Positions 34,586 to 46,239 of a stretch of DNA of 64,000 nt are shown one piece after another. Each line of letters starts with the position of its first letter. Position 1 is the stretch's first letter. The notes under the pieces were generated by a model that made no database searches, was not told the DNA's origin, and saw only the letters and a program-made list of their open reading frames with translations. Source of the DNA: Tretioscincus oriximinensis (lineage: Eukaryota > Chordata > Lepidosauria > Squamata > Gymnophthalmidae); assembly GCA_022410635.1 (NCBI GenBank), contig JAJVDF010000501.1:731250-795249 (forward strand). Reading direction: 5' to 3'. Position numbers and translations under genes: made by a program.

Positions 34586-35079
34586 ACTGTTTCCTAGAGC
34601 CCATTGTATTTTTCATCACTATACATGTTGTTGCACAAACATTTGATAAACATNATTGAAGATGCGCTTCTTTAACCTGACCTTTGAAGAAATTATTTCT
34701 CCTTCTCTGGATNTAGGAGATAAGTGATGCTTCTAACTGTGGGAAATCCAGATTGGTTGCAGCGACAAGCCCCATCTCCTGAGAATATTTAAACTCCCNC
34801 TTGNAGACAGTTCCCCAGTCCTTTNTCACTGATAGTGAGGAAACATTATTATTGTTACCAATCCTACGTTTATGTGAAAATTAATTCAGTCCTTGGCTTC
34901 ATGAATGGGCATTAGACCCACTCAGGCTNCAACATCAGAACATTGGGAGCAATGGGAAGGGTTTTCTACCCCTCCGCAGCTTTGGCAATTTTTTAATTAG
35001 CGGCTGACACATGAGCAGGTGGAACAATTTATGGCCATTACTTCCACTTTCATTCATGCGGTCAGTGGGACAGAACCAA

Positions 35080-35282
35080 CATTGAGAACATAAGAACATA
35101 AGAAGAGCCATACTGGATCAGGCCACAGCCCATCAAGTCCAGCATTCGGTGTCACACAGAGGCCCACCAGATGCACCTGGGCAGTCCGAACAGAGGAAAG
35201 CAAAATATGCTGCTCCTGTTCGTGACTCCCTGCAAATGGTATTTCAGGAGTCCTGCCTGTTGCTCCATTGATTCAGGGGTCT
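35080..35282 (-). mobile_element. LINE 3' tail inserted in the second DIRS element
   Basis: The plus strand reads 'cataagaagagccatactgg', 'catcaagtccagcattc', 'aggcccaccagatgcacctg' and 'ttgctccattgattcag', the reverse complement of the tail at 1470-1678. It interrupts the DIRS-type element and is therefore younger. Confidence 0.75.
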
Positions 35283-35636
35283 CAGCCCAAGTGGGCTGAG
35301 GTATCCAGAGGTGAATTAGGTCTGGCCGCTGCAGTGTGGGGTGAGTGCCTTCCACCAGTCATGGACAGGGAGGAGCAACAGGTAGCGGCGCAGGTAGAGG
35401 GGGAGCCCCCTCTTCCCAAATCAGGACCAGATCTTGTTGCNGAGTCCAAGCAAGCTCTAGTGGACTGTTTTGAGAGCCGACCAGCCCTGCAGCAGCCTAA
35501 CAACGCCATGCTTTTAAATGTTTTTGGTCCAGTCTCCTCTGGCTTTCAACATTCTGGTAGGAGCGATGTATGCAAAAGAAATGTCGTGAGGGCCCGTTCT
35601 CCCTCCCCATCCTTGTCCTCAGAAGTTAGGGTTTAG
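35283..35636 (+). pseudogene. Gag-like fragment in the second DIRS element
   Basis: An open stretch encoding Pro/Ala/Gln-rich sequence ('LPPVMDREEQQVAAQVEGEP' and 'ARSPSPSLSSEVRV'), lying shortly after the left inverted repeat, where DIRS elements carry gag. It has no catalytic motif. Assignment is by position only. Confidence 0.4.
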
Positions 35637-38600
35637 CGAACCAAGCCCACTAAGAACGTAGTGCAGGGGTATTGTGGTAGTACCAGTGGGCTGGANCCTT
35701 TGAAAAAGAGCAGTTAAAGTTACTGAACCNATGGCCAGCAAGTCACATGACAAGAANGTCCAGCACACAGACACAGCTCCAATGGCGGTGGACCCCATCC
35801 CCTCAGGGAAACAAACAAATGGCCAAGCAAGTTTCCATGACATCATCAAANGCCGACAAGTGGACCAGGGGTCCTGAAGGGGAGAGTGTTAAGTGCAAGG
35901 ATAGCTATGATGCATACTCCAAATGGCCAGGTGGCCATTAAGGAGCCTGAAAAAACCTATCCAGTGGCCATGGATAAACAATTGTGGATAAGCAATCCCT
36001 CCCAAGAGAGGGAAAACTTTGTCTAAGTCAAAGCATACGGGTCTGTCTTTGGAGGAATCCGAAGGGGAAAGCCCAGGGTGTCCTTGGTTAGATGACTGTC
36101 ATGGTATGGCTTCAGTTGGAGCAGGATTCAAGCTCTGAGGATTGAGCGTGGGGAAATCTCAGGCTGGAAAGGGTTAAGGAGTTGGGTCAATCCATATGAA
36201 ACCAACCAATGACTCTTGCTAACTAATTTNTTTTATTTTATATTTTTTCACCTATGATTGTACCATGTTCAGAGAGTTGAAAAATGGTTATCATTAATTT
36301 TTTTGATGTTCGGTTTTTTGGGGGATGGCCATTTTGTATGGCTGCAACAGCCAATTTTTTGTTTTGTAGAGGTTTGCGTTTAACTCTGTATCTCATTCAT
36401 TTTTAAAGATACTCAGTTATAATAAAAAACATGTTAGAGCATTAAATTTACTATATTTTAACCTTAATTAATACTTAGCCTACTTATTAGTGAATAACAG
36501 AAAAATGATAAACGTTAAGCTTTTATAAAGACAAATTCTTGGTTTTGAACTTGAAAATTTTAAAGAAGAAATTAAGACTCACTTTTAAATATTTTTTCAG
36601 TCCTTATATAATAGGACTCCTCCAAAAGGTTTTAGGTATTAATGTCTCATCCTTTTTTTAATGGTTTTTCAAACATTGCAATTTGACATTGCATTGTATT
36701 GCTAGAAAAGACTGGGGCAACNGTCTCCAAGGGGGAGTTTAAATATTCTCAGAAGGGAAGGCTTCTGTCACTGTAGCCAATCCGGATTTCCCACAGTTTG
36801 AGGCATCACTTACCTCCTAGATCCAAGAACACCACCCCACAGGTAAGTGTAGTAATGGGATGTTCCGTTCCTCACTTCCAGGCACTGTTTTAAAATGTTA
36901 GTTTTGTACTCTTGTTTTTATTTTTAGCCACCCTGAGGCCTTCAGAGATAGGGGAGGATATAAGTGAAATAAACAANTATATATATAAAAAATTGATTGC
37001 CTCATTTTGCATGTCTTTTTAAAATCTGTCTATTGATTTTCATACAACAAAATATTATTTCACAAGAATCAAATATGTGTGTTATACTTTATATATTCTC
37101 CATTTAGCATTCCCATTTTCCCCTCATTGGATGTCCAAAGTTGCTTCCTAGCCCAATCTCCTAGGTTGTTACAATTATAATTTTACAGTCATAAGTCTGT
37201 AAAAATGTTTGTTTATGGATCAGCCCTAATTGGTGATTCTTGGTCCAGTCAATAACTGGTCCTTTTCCCAGTCCTGTCCTGTTTCTATTTTACTTTTTGT
37301 CATTGAAGAAAATTCACAGAGTAAAAATTTCCAGACTCATACATACCAATGCCAGGCCATCAGATCTCAAGTAGCGGNATATTACCAGTTGTTCACTAAT
37401 AACTGCATCACATGTTTGATAAAAAAATGCATTAATCTTATTTTCTTATCTTATAATTGAGTCTGACAATATCATGTAGAAGATCAACTCTTGGGTCTAC
37501 TGCCAACTGTCCCCTAAGATATTGGTTATTTCTCTGTAATCTTGTTCTAATATTCCTTAATCGAGAGGCATAGTCAGAACATATAATAATAGGTCATTAC
37601 TTTTGTACACCATCACCAGCAGCTAGCAGCCTTTGACTTAGAAGTATGAGTAATTTGATGGGGTAGTTATTTCTGTGATTCGTTATACTAGGACATCCTC
37701 TGTGTTTCTGTGGGGTTTGCTTTTATGAAGTAACTAGAGCCTGACTGCAGAAGGGGATAGATATTGGGGTGGGGGTAAAAATCTGACGCTTGCAGCAGTA
37801 AAAACAACCTCAGGGCAAATTAAACCACTCCTTCGNAAATCTCTTTGTGGGTGAGATTTCCAGTAACTTTGCCAGAAGGAGTTAGTTTTGTACTAACTTT
37901 TGTAGTATTAAAAAGTTCCAAAAGAGGAATATGAGAAATCAGTCTTTACTCCTTGTGTATTGCAGCGTTTTGCAATGCAAGAAGCAATTCTGGTGGTTTG
38001 CCCTCTTGAGACGTAGCCTGAAAAAATACTTCTCTTGGTTTTCTGCCTCCGTGTCTTGTTTGTTTTCATTGTCACAGTAACTACCTCTGATGTTGGCTTG
38101 GAGATGAGGTGACTGGAGTGTGAGTTACCAGCATGTTTTGACNCTTGTAGCACAACATTTAAACCATACTTTGTTTCTTCTTTTAATTGCTGACATTTTT
38201 TGCTGTGAAAAAGAGATCATAGTCGTGTGGATTTTTCTGCATGAATCTGGAGACCTTGTTCGTTCGTTGGCTTGCTGTGTGATTTTTATTTCATTTTCTT
38301 ATTCTGGCTTTTATTTTTCTGTAGACTTCCTGTTACTTGCTCCAGGCAAACTTTTTTTTAATAAGTCAGGTAAATAAGAAGATATCATTTGATAATGTTT
38401 TAAGTGGCTATTTCCAAAGGCATTTGGTACTTCTAATATTATGTTTCTGGTTTGTGAGAATATTTGATTTAAAGACAGGTTACATGCAGATTTCAAAAGG
38501 ATCTACCTCATCCCTCCCTGTTTAAGGTGATATCACTGGCCATTAAGTTATGAGTTTTTGTGATTGCTTTTTCCTCATCTGAGCTAAATATTTTTAAAAT

Positions 38601-38879
38601 TAAAGTGTCTTCTACAATGCAAAGACCTTTAATTGTATGATGCTAGTATTCTTTTGCAATTCCCACACAGCACAGGTTTTTTTCAGATTGTCTCAATAAT
38701 CCAGATCATTGGTTTTCCAGTTTTAAAGGGCAGTTGATTCTGGATTTTGTCATTCCGACAGTTCTTGGCAAACAAGATCTTCCCTGTGCTTGCCATTCCC
38801 TCTCAGCAGCCATTTTGTTTGCTGGTTGTCAAGAGGAAGTGCAGTACTCCCTCCTATTGAAAACTATTGGTTAGTCTTG

Positions 38880-39410
38880 TCAGTATCAGGCTTTACACAA
38901 ATCTCTTTCATAGGCGAAGGAAGGTTTATGGGAATGTAAATGTAATGAAATCAGTTAAATAGAGCGAGGCTTCTTTAAATTTTCCAAGCCTAACGGCTAA
39001 GTCTTAAGGGCGGGGCTTGGGATATAAAAGGGGGAGGTGCGAGGGAGAGAAGTAGTAGTATTGATGGTTACATTGTTGGATTGTATGAGATAAATGGTTG
39101 TTGCAGGTTGAATTGTTTTAGAGATTGTTTGAGCGTGTGGCCAAACAATTGAATTAAAAGTAGTTCTCTGCTGGAGTGTGAAAATAAAAGAAATACCAGC
39201 TGGGGGAGTGGGGATAGAAAAGGAAAAGCTGAGAGGTTTTGAATGTGGGCAAGCAAAAGGGAAGCTTAGCCAGAGACATTAAAGGCTCAGGACCTTTTCC
39301 CTACCAGTGTGGCTAAACTGTATCTTTGGTTTCTTTATGTTTGAGTTGCCTGTTACTTTGTTATAATAAAGCTGTTTTTATGGTTTAAAACAGAGAAGAC
39401 TTTATTATTG
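38880..39410 (+). repeat. Possible solo LTR
   Basis: It has a promoter-like GC-richer block (gggcggggcttgggatataaaag, TATA near 39022), about 300 bp of leader-like sequence, and a terminal polyadenylation-like ataataaag near 39364 followed by a T-rich stretch. The order is that of an LTR (U3 with TATA, R with poly-A signal). I could not define TG...CA ends or target duplications. Confidence 0.35.
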
Positions 39411-39475
39411 GGGCATACAAAGCAAAAGGGCTCATTCTCGTATGATTTTCAGTCCTTAGTATTAATTTCTTCCTG

Positions 39476-39567
39476 AGGGAAGTGGTGGCNGCCCACCTGA
39501 TGAATAAATATCCTTCGGGTATAGGGCGGGGTATAAGTATAAATAAATAAATAAATAATAAATAAAC
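39476..39567 (+). mobile_element. Sauria-type SINE 3' tail
   Basis: It contains 'ccttcgggtatagggcgggg' and '(taaa)n', which is the 3' end of the SINE seen complete at 62966-63232 in the opposite orientation. The tRNA-like head is missing. Confidence 0.75.
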
Positions 39568-40119
39568 CCTATCTACAGAACTGTTCATTTTATTTATCCC
39601 ATCTTTCCTATCCTATCTACATACAAGCAAACTAATAAAATCCAAGTGCCTTGTTCAAAAGGAAAGACCATCTACCAATATTAATAAGGGGGGACTGTGT
39701 TACTAAAACTATATTGAAGAAATAAACATACAACAGTACATACACAGTCTTAGCCCCCGCTCGGTTTCGTTACAGTAAATACCAATATTCTTGCAGTTTT
39801 GTGCTAAAAAATATTCACCCAACATAAGCTTTGTGATTTAACACATTATCCCAATTTCATAGTTGGCTTTTCTAGTTTTATCGATAATCCAGTTAATTGG
39901 CTTTTAAACCCTTTTTCTACTGGTTTATCTAGTAGGCTAGTGAGGCAAATGAACTAGAAATTCAAATTTAAATTGGATTATTGATTTTGTCTGTATGCAG
40001 TCTTAATAATCTTAACAGTTGTAAGGAACCAAGTTTTAAAGTTCCAATTTTTCTGGGTAGAATCTATTGTATTGTGTATACAAAATAAAATCTTTCTATT
40101 TCTCTTGGATTCTTGATAG

Positions 40120-41506
40120 GCTCAGCCATTGAGAAACACATCCAGCAATGACTCCATTCTGAAAACGGGATTCCCAGAAATTCTGACCAACAAAGATTTG
40201 CTAGATGTAACAGGGCCCAAACAGGAAGAAGTGAGTGGCCTTACCCCGACCAAGTTAACAGTGGAGTGTTCTACAGAAACCACCAAGCAAATTTCATCCA
40301 TTACACTTGCATCTCGTAAACTATCTTCTCCTGCTTATGGTTTGCATTGTACTCCCCTTACCAAACCTGTGCCTTGCAGGCTACGATCTTCAGAAATCCA
40401 AGCTTTTAGTGATCAACATCTGAAGTCTACTCAGAAGGACATACATCAATCTTGTAGTTCAGCAAATGTATCAATGTTATTCGTAGCAGAAAGTAAAAGT
40501 GAAGAAAAGGATGTTGTGCCATTGGACAATAGACAAACCAGTTCTACAGATCCAAAGGTCCACTTGGTTTCACCAAATTCTGATGAAACAGGAGCAGTAT
40601 CTCAAGTTGGAGAAGCAACAACTGATTTTTGTCATTCCATCAGTCAACCTGTGCAGAGGGCTAGTAATGTTGACCTCTCAGACTCTTTCTCTAAGGCAGT
40701 TTTTCCTCAGGATAAAAAGAACATGTTAACAAAGAGCAGTCAAGGTATTTCTGAATCTTACTCATGCAGTTTTGAGGATACATCCAAGGAGAATAGTAGT
40801 CTCTCAACTTCTTCCGTAGCCTGCATTTCAGCAACCTTTCCAGTGACAAGTTCTTCACCAACCAAGAAGGCCCTCTCTGGTGTTCATCTTACATTGTCCA
40901 CAAAGCATGTGGATTTGACTCTTCCAAATCCATTAGATGCAGGAACACAAAAGAGACAAGCTGATGAGCTTAAAACCAGTCAGCAGCAAATAATGTCAAA
41001 TGTTTCTAATCTTTTACTAGAACCCACTACTGAGCTAAAACATGTTGAATTTTTTGCAAAGCCTCAAGATTCTTCATACTTTCCAGTATCACGACCCCCA
41101 CCAGATTCTCATACCAGAAATCCCTCTGTTCCCATTGTAGCAAAACCTATTCAAGAACAAAACAATAATCCACAAACAAGCAAGCAAAATTTTCAACTTG
41201 CAAGACAAAATTATATAAGTGTTCCAGATAACAAACACCAAAATGTACAAGATAATTTAAANACCACAATTTCTTCCAAAGGATTAGGGGAAAATTTGAA
41301 GATCACAACTTCTTCTCAAACAGAATGGATGTCATCAGATGCAGTCACACAGATAACAACAGAAAGCCCTGAGAAAACAACCTATTCTGCTGAGATCTTT
41401 GTCAGCACAGATAGTATTCTTAAATCTTCAGTTTCAGAAAGTCAAGAAATCCAGAGAACCATTTTGCCTGCTGTGAACCAGAATTCCACTTTGAACAGCG
41501 AGGCTG
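40120..41506 (+). CDS. ALMS1: ALMS1 exon 9, large exon (residues 1422-1883)
   Basis: The acceptor gattcttgatag|GCT and donor GAGGCTG|GTGAGA frame 1,387 nt (phase 0 to 1) with no stop. It begins AQPLRNTSSND. 'KKALSGVHLTLSTK' matches human KALSCVHITLCPK, and 'SDAVTQITTESPEKT' followed by 'YSAEIF' is virtually identical to human. Most of the rest is Ser/Thr-rich and probably disordered. One N gives an ambiguous residue. Confidence 0.97.
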
Positions 41507-44369
41507 GTGAGAACTCTGAATTGTTTTCATTTTTTTGATGAGCTAATTATTTGTTTAGATTTATTTAAAATATTTTTGCATAACAGTTCCTATTAAATTA
41601 AAATGTGTATAAAGAATAAAAATTATTGGGCAGGGTCTTTACAAAAACGAATTACTGGGCAGGATCATGTATAAATTCACATTACTGCACAGGATCTGTG
41701 CAATATTAAGCTAGAAATGGTTTGTTCATTTGAAATTATGCACTGCATAATTATCCTGTCTACGCAGAAGTTATGCACCAGGATTGCCTTCTAATGAGTG
41801 AGAAACTAAATGTGATTATGCCATTAGTTTTGTGCAGAAGAATTTGTGTAACTGATTTCAGAGAAATAGCTCTGTTAGTTCAGAAAGTCTACCAAGAGGG
41901 GCTTGTAACACATAGTGACTAACAAGGGAAATGTAGGCATCTCTACCTCTTCAGATGTGTACACTCGTTTACCTCAATTTCTATAGACACTTTAGATATA
42001 AGTAGGGTTTAGATATATACATATGTGCTTACTAGAAAAATTCATGACATTGTTACTTTGGTTGCTGATGCATCGCATAAGAGGATGTTGTGAGTAAATA
42101 GTGGCTCATATTAAATGGATCAGCAGAATAGTAATGCCAAGTTGAATATTGCATGAGAATAAAACATCATTCAAANTGGGGCATACCCTCATCTTGTAGC
42201 TACATTCTTCCTGTACAAATATGCCAAGAATAATTGAACTCCATACACTCTTTGTCAATACCATTTCTATGGAGTTGAGTGGGCTTGCTGTGTCAGTGGG
42301 CATGCATGCAGTGATTTAATTTTTATTCGGGTGCAGCTGGACAGTTTGAGGCTAAACATCCATAGGTCCTGAGAGCCTGCTAGTATACTGTCAGTCTGCT
42401 TTCCCCAATAAGATTAAAAAGGGAAGCCTCTCTGAGCATATATTTTGCTCTCTAGGCTTTTTCTGCTCCCAGAGAATGCTCTAGGCATTTTTCTCTGTAC
42501 CTCAAACCCATCCCCCATGAAGAGCAAAGAAAGAGAAGCCCCTCTAGGCATTTTCCTGTGTTGTTTTTAGTGTTCTCACCTTGGGTGGATATCCTGTGCG
42601 CAGCAAAGCTGTCCCCAGTTCCTTCCCCCTCGAAGAAAACACAGAGAGAAACTCTGCCAGGTATTTCCCTTGCTCTCTATTCCTCATTGCAGGAATATCT
42701 TGACTCCAGGCACATTTTTTCCAGTGCACAAGTTTCTGTCTGAAGGAAGGCCAAAAAAGCTGAGAAACTGGAACTCAGAGAGGAACCTCTCTAGGCAGCT
42801 ACCTCTCACAGCTATTCTGCCTTCATTCTACTCAAGGAAAGAAGAAAGTTGGATGTTGAATGCTTTGTGTGTACCCAGCAGCCCTCAGAAGAAAACATAC
42901 TGAGTAGACAAGTGAACCAGGAGAGGAGAAGATAAAAAACAGGGGGGGGGGGGGGATAAAGAAAGAGAGGTTGAAATAGAACTCATTCTGCACCTTTCAT
43001 CCTATCCTGATTTAGTGCCCTGAAATTTTCATCCTCCAAGATTTAAAGAGGGACCTTAAAAGTATTAATTTCACCATAAATTACAAAGAAGGCAGGAAGG
43101 AAATATTGCCAGATTTCTTCACTGTTGGAATGAGAAAACTGGTTTGCCACTGGGAGAAATGTATAGCTGCAAGTGTACGTGCTTGTAGCCAAAATGTATT
43201 TTTCGTGCCATTTTGTTTTCATTCTGATACCTTTTTTGAAGTTACATGTAACTGCATTCAGTTGACTTGCATACTTGTGTAAACAACTATCAATCTACAG
43301 GGACATTTTATTTTGCTTTTATCGCCAAAATTATCTTTGGAATATTTGAACGTGAGGATCCACCAAAATCTCATGTAGTGATTTGGGGCACTTTGTCATA
43401 GCGAAGAGTCACAAGTACAATGTTCTTAGAATAAACATAAAACTATAAAACAAATAAGTTTNCGGATCTCAGAATGATGACCAACGGCCAGAGCCGTTTG
43501 AAAACAGTACAGAGTGAAGCGGGGGGGAAAACCCGTCCCAAATCATTTATTTAGTATATTGTTTCAGGTAAAAGATGCAAGGTGATTTGTATAAAAAAAT
43601 TTGGAGGGGAAAATAAGGCTTCTATATGTAAAAAACCAACGGGATCTGTACCAACAGCCTTTACTTTGCTACTTTGCAAGTATAAAACTGTTGGGAAAGA
43701 CTCCTTGCTTAAAGTGGTGGTGATGATGATACTATTAAAAGCAATACAGTAGTTCATTAATAAAAGCAGGGTCTTTTTTCTTGTATGATGCAGACAGGTA
43801 GGCGTTTGTAAGAAGTTCATCCATACTTTATTTCCTAGGAAGGAAGAAATCATTGAGATGTTGGATTCCAAATTGTTCTTCCTGAATTATTCACATTTGC
43901 CCATATACAAACAACTATTTTGCAGAGTTCAGGATTCGCATCAGCAGTGGCAATTCTTTAATCTGAAGAGATCCACTGGATTCCATGCAAAGGACAGGGG
44001 AAAGTGTTCCTTAGATTTTTGCAGAACAGTGTTTCGCATTTGAGACGGAGAACTAGGACAGTTGTTACAGATCTTTTCAGAGTGTTATAACTGTTGCTGT
44101 GTTTGCTGCTTTACCATGCCATGCAGCTTTCTTCTGGGGTTGTCCGCTAACTGAGATGACTGTGTCTCTTCTTCCTTTGACATGGGAGGCCATGTACCTC
44201 TGGAGCTCAGGCAGTGAAGGAGTGTGACTAAGGCAAGGTTTGCGCTTATGCTCTGCTTGTGAGCTTCTGTGTGCAATTGGTTGCCACGTGAAGAGACTGC
44301 TGGTCCAGAAGAATCGCTGGTCCAATTCAGCAGTACAATTTCTTACATTCTTCTCTGTTGTTCCCACAG
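41507..44369 (+). other. ALMS1: ALMS1 intron 9
   Basis: It begins with a three-copy approximately 31-bp degenerate tandem ('attactgggcaggatc', about 41625-41705). A copy of a recurring short repeat lies near 41870-41990 and a poly-G run of about 13 at 42943-42955. No other gene or element is recognised. Confidence 0.65.
41625..41705. repeat. Short tandem repeat (~31 bp x ~2.6)
   Basis: Units start 'attattgggcagggtc', 'attactgggcaggatc' and 'attactgcacaggatc', spaced about 31 bp. It lies about 120 bp downstream of the exon 9 donor. Confidence 0.7.
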
Positions 44370-44495
44370 GCAAGTCACTATTGTTGCCTTATAAGCCACC
44401 TGGGAGTTCAGAGATGTACTATGTTCCATGTCCAAAAGAAGCACTCCAATTGTCTCGGGTCACATCTGGAGCCACTGTGGAGAGCTCCCACTCAG
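44370..44495 (+). CDS. ALMS1: ALMS1 exon 10 (residues 1884-1925)
   Basis: The acceptor ttgttcccacag|GC and donor CCACTCAG|GTATTT frame 126 nt, phase 1 to 1. It encodes KSLLLPYKPPGSSEMYYVP then TSGATVESSHSG. The human counterpart is PLLLPYKPSGSTKMYYVP and TTVESSHSG, one of the best-conserved ALMS1 blocks. Confidence 0.97.
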
Positions 44496-44951
44496 GTATT
44501 TTGTCTTGGTTTGGTCAGCAGCAGAATGGTGTTCAAGTGCTTGAGTAGCTAAATGGGCCTAAAGGAGAGAGAATGTTGGCCTGTACTTACCGTAAATTTG
44601 CTGTATTTACTGTAAATTTGTCATACTTGAGCTACTGGTTGTGAGAAGGTTGAGGCAAACAATGCTATGTTTCAGGAATATATACAAAGAGAGATTTTGT
44701 CACAATCATGCAATTTCTGAGAACTTCCATAACCTTTCCATTGCATCTGACATAGGATTAGTTTATGAAAATTCAGTTCCACCAATTTCTCTCTGTTAGT
44801 GTCTAAGATGTTACTAAATCCTCTTGCTTTCCTGTAGTGTATACTCTAGTACTTTTTAGATGCAATGCTTACCTGGATCTTATGTTTAAAGTGCTGTACT
44901 TATGAATTACCACATGTATCTTACTCAGTCTCCCTCCCTATTTCTTCTTAG

Positions 44952-45122
44952 NGTCAAATGATGCCATCCCACCAACATTCCCTACACAGGCTCTTGGCTC
45001 AAGACATGAAGGTCCTCCAGAAGCCATACTTGTCAAACACAGAGAGGGTATATATAGTAAAAAGGGCACATCTAAGGATAGTTGGACAAAAGAAAATATC
45101 TCAACAAAGGCACATNACAAAG
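44952..45122 (+). CDS. ALMS1: ALMS1 exon 11 (residues 1926-1982)
   Basis: This exon has no ATG-initiated open frame and was found from splice signals and similarity. The acceptor ctatttcttcttag|NG has an N at the first exon base; the donor is CAAAG|GTAACG. With the G left from exon 10, the frame reads SNDAIPPTFPTQALGSR then VKHREGIYSKK, matching human SNDAIAPDFPAQVLGTR and IKHKEGIYSKR. Phase 1 to 1; 171 nt. The human exon continues with a longer disordered insert that is missing here. Confidence 0.94.
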
Positions 45123-46239
45123 GTAACGTATATTTCTAGTCTTATCAAAGACACAGAATGTAGAAGGGACAATGGCTTTCTGGAACACTGCAGTCAATAC
45201 AGATAGCAACTCAGCCACTTGAGAACATGCTTGAACTCATTCCCTTACCTATCACTTTAGATTATAACATTCTTGTTTACTACCTTCCTCCAGAAAACTA
45301 TAATGAACCCCATAATACAGTACCAGACTCATCACCTCCTCACTCACTTGCCTTTCCATTGTTCTTCCTGCATCCAGCTTGTTGTAAAAGTCTGTCCCTA
45401 GGAAGTTGTTTGTCTTGGAAGCTCATGCTGCCTATCTTTTTCTTATTAATCTCTAAGATGCTTCGAGAATAATTCTGTGTCCAGGCACATATGGATATTT
45501 TTCTGAATTATAGGAGTTCTAGGGTGTGATCTAAAAGGTCACAGTTTGATCTCATTATACTCAATGGTTTTGAGAGTCAGTTATCAGCAAGATAATAATT
45601 ATCATAAGACTTCTGCTTTCAGATTCAGAATTAAAGTATCATGCATGACATGTTTTGGCATACGTGATGCATTGGTTACTGTATGTATATAGACTTCAAT
45701 GTATATAGCTGTGTTATATTTTATTGTGTAAAGATATTGGTGGGCTTAACAATTGATTGTATGTGGCAATTCTTTAAAACTGCCCATCACTGATCGTTAA
45801 GCAATCCCTTCTTGTACCTCAGAAATTATAATCATATCTGGGGAAAGAGAGTTGGAAAACAGGTAACTGGATAAAGTTGGCACACTCACCTATCAGGAAT
45901 GGCAAGGTGGATTTTGATTGATCCAGCTTGACAGCAAAACAGTATAAAAGAGGCACATTTTTGTAGGAGTTTCTCTGAATATGAAAAAGTGTACTGTAAT
46001 AGTGCCTTTATAAAGTTTCCACTATATTATTCACTAATGCGAGCCAGGTATTGCTGATTCAGCACATCATGTAAACTCTATTTGATTGGGTGGTTGAAAT
46101 GTTCAGGATTTTTTAGCAGTACCTGTAACTCTGTTTTTAGCAGGGTTTAAATAACTTATTTTAATTTAATTTTGGATGAAGATGGTGAGTTGGCATATAA
46201 TGGGATCATTAAAGTTTCATTTTTTGTCTTTCTACACAG
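45123..46239 (+). other. ALMS1: ALMS1 intron 11
   Basis: AT-rich intron. The only recognised content is a copy of the short repeat 'gctcatgctgcctat' (about 45395-45490). Confidence 0.65.
45395..45490 (+). repeat. Recurring short interspersed repeat ('gctcatgctgcc' family), one of several copies
   Basis: The core 'aagctcatgctgcctatctt' then 'ttattaatctctaagatgct' recurs at 47655-47715 and more weakly at 27145-27190 and 44795-44835. In reverse it appears at 47592-47656, 61575-61625 and 8090-8160. At 47592-47715 forward and reverse copies abut, forming a hairpin. The origin of the family is not recognised. Confidence 0.6.

Larger units (their letters stand above)
34685..36860 (+). mobile_element. 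Second DIRS-like element, internally deleted
   Basis: Its ends are inverted copies: 34685-34830 (with 'gagaatatttaaactccc' and 'cagtcctttntcac') and 36705-36850 (with 'aaagactggggcaac' and 'gggagtttaaatattctc'). As in the element at 12.4-17.8 kb, the arms run from an AGGACTGGGG-like inner edge to a 'ccaagaacaccac...ggtaagt' outer edge, so both belong to related families. About 2.2 kb in all. No RT, RNase H or recombinase is recognisable; only a gag-like fragment remains. Confidence 0.7.
32628..40119 (+). other. ALMS1: ALMS1 intron 8
   Basis: A 7.5-kb intron. Contents: a reverse LINE tail (33460-33645), a minisatellite-like stretch (34390-34585), a deleted DIRS-type element (34685-36860) with another reverse LINE tail inside it, an LTR-like region (about 38880-39410) and a SINE tail (39476-39567). 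The stretches 32630-33450 and 36990-38870 hold no recognised feature. Confidence 0.65.
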
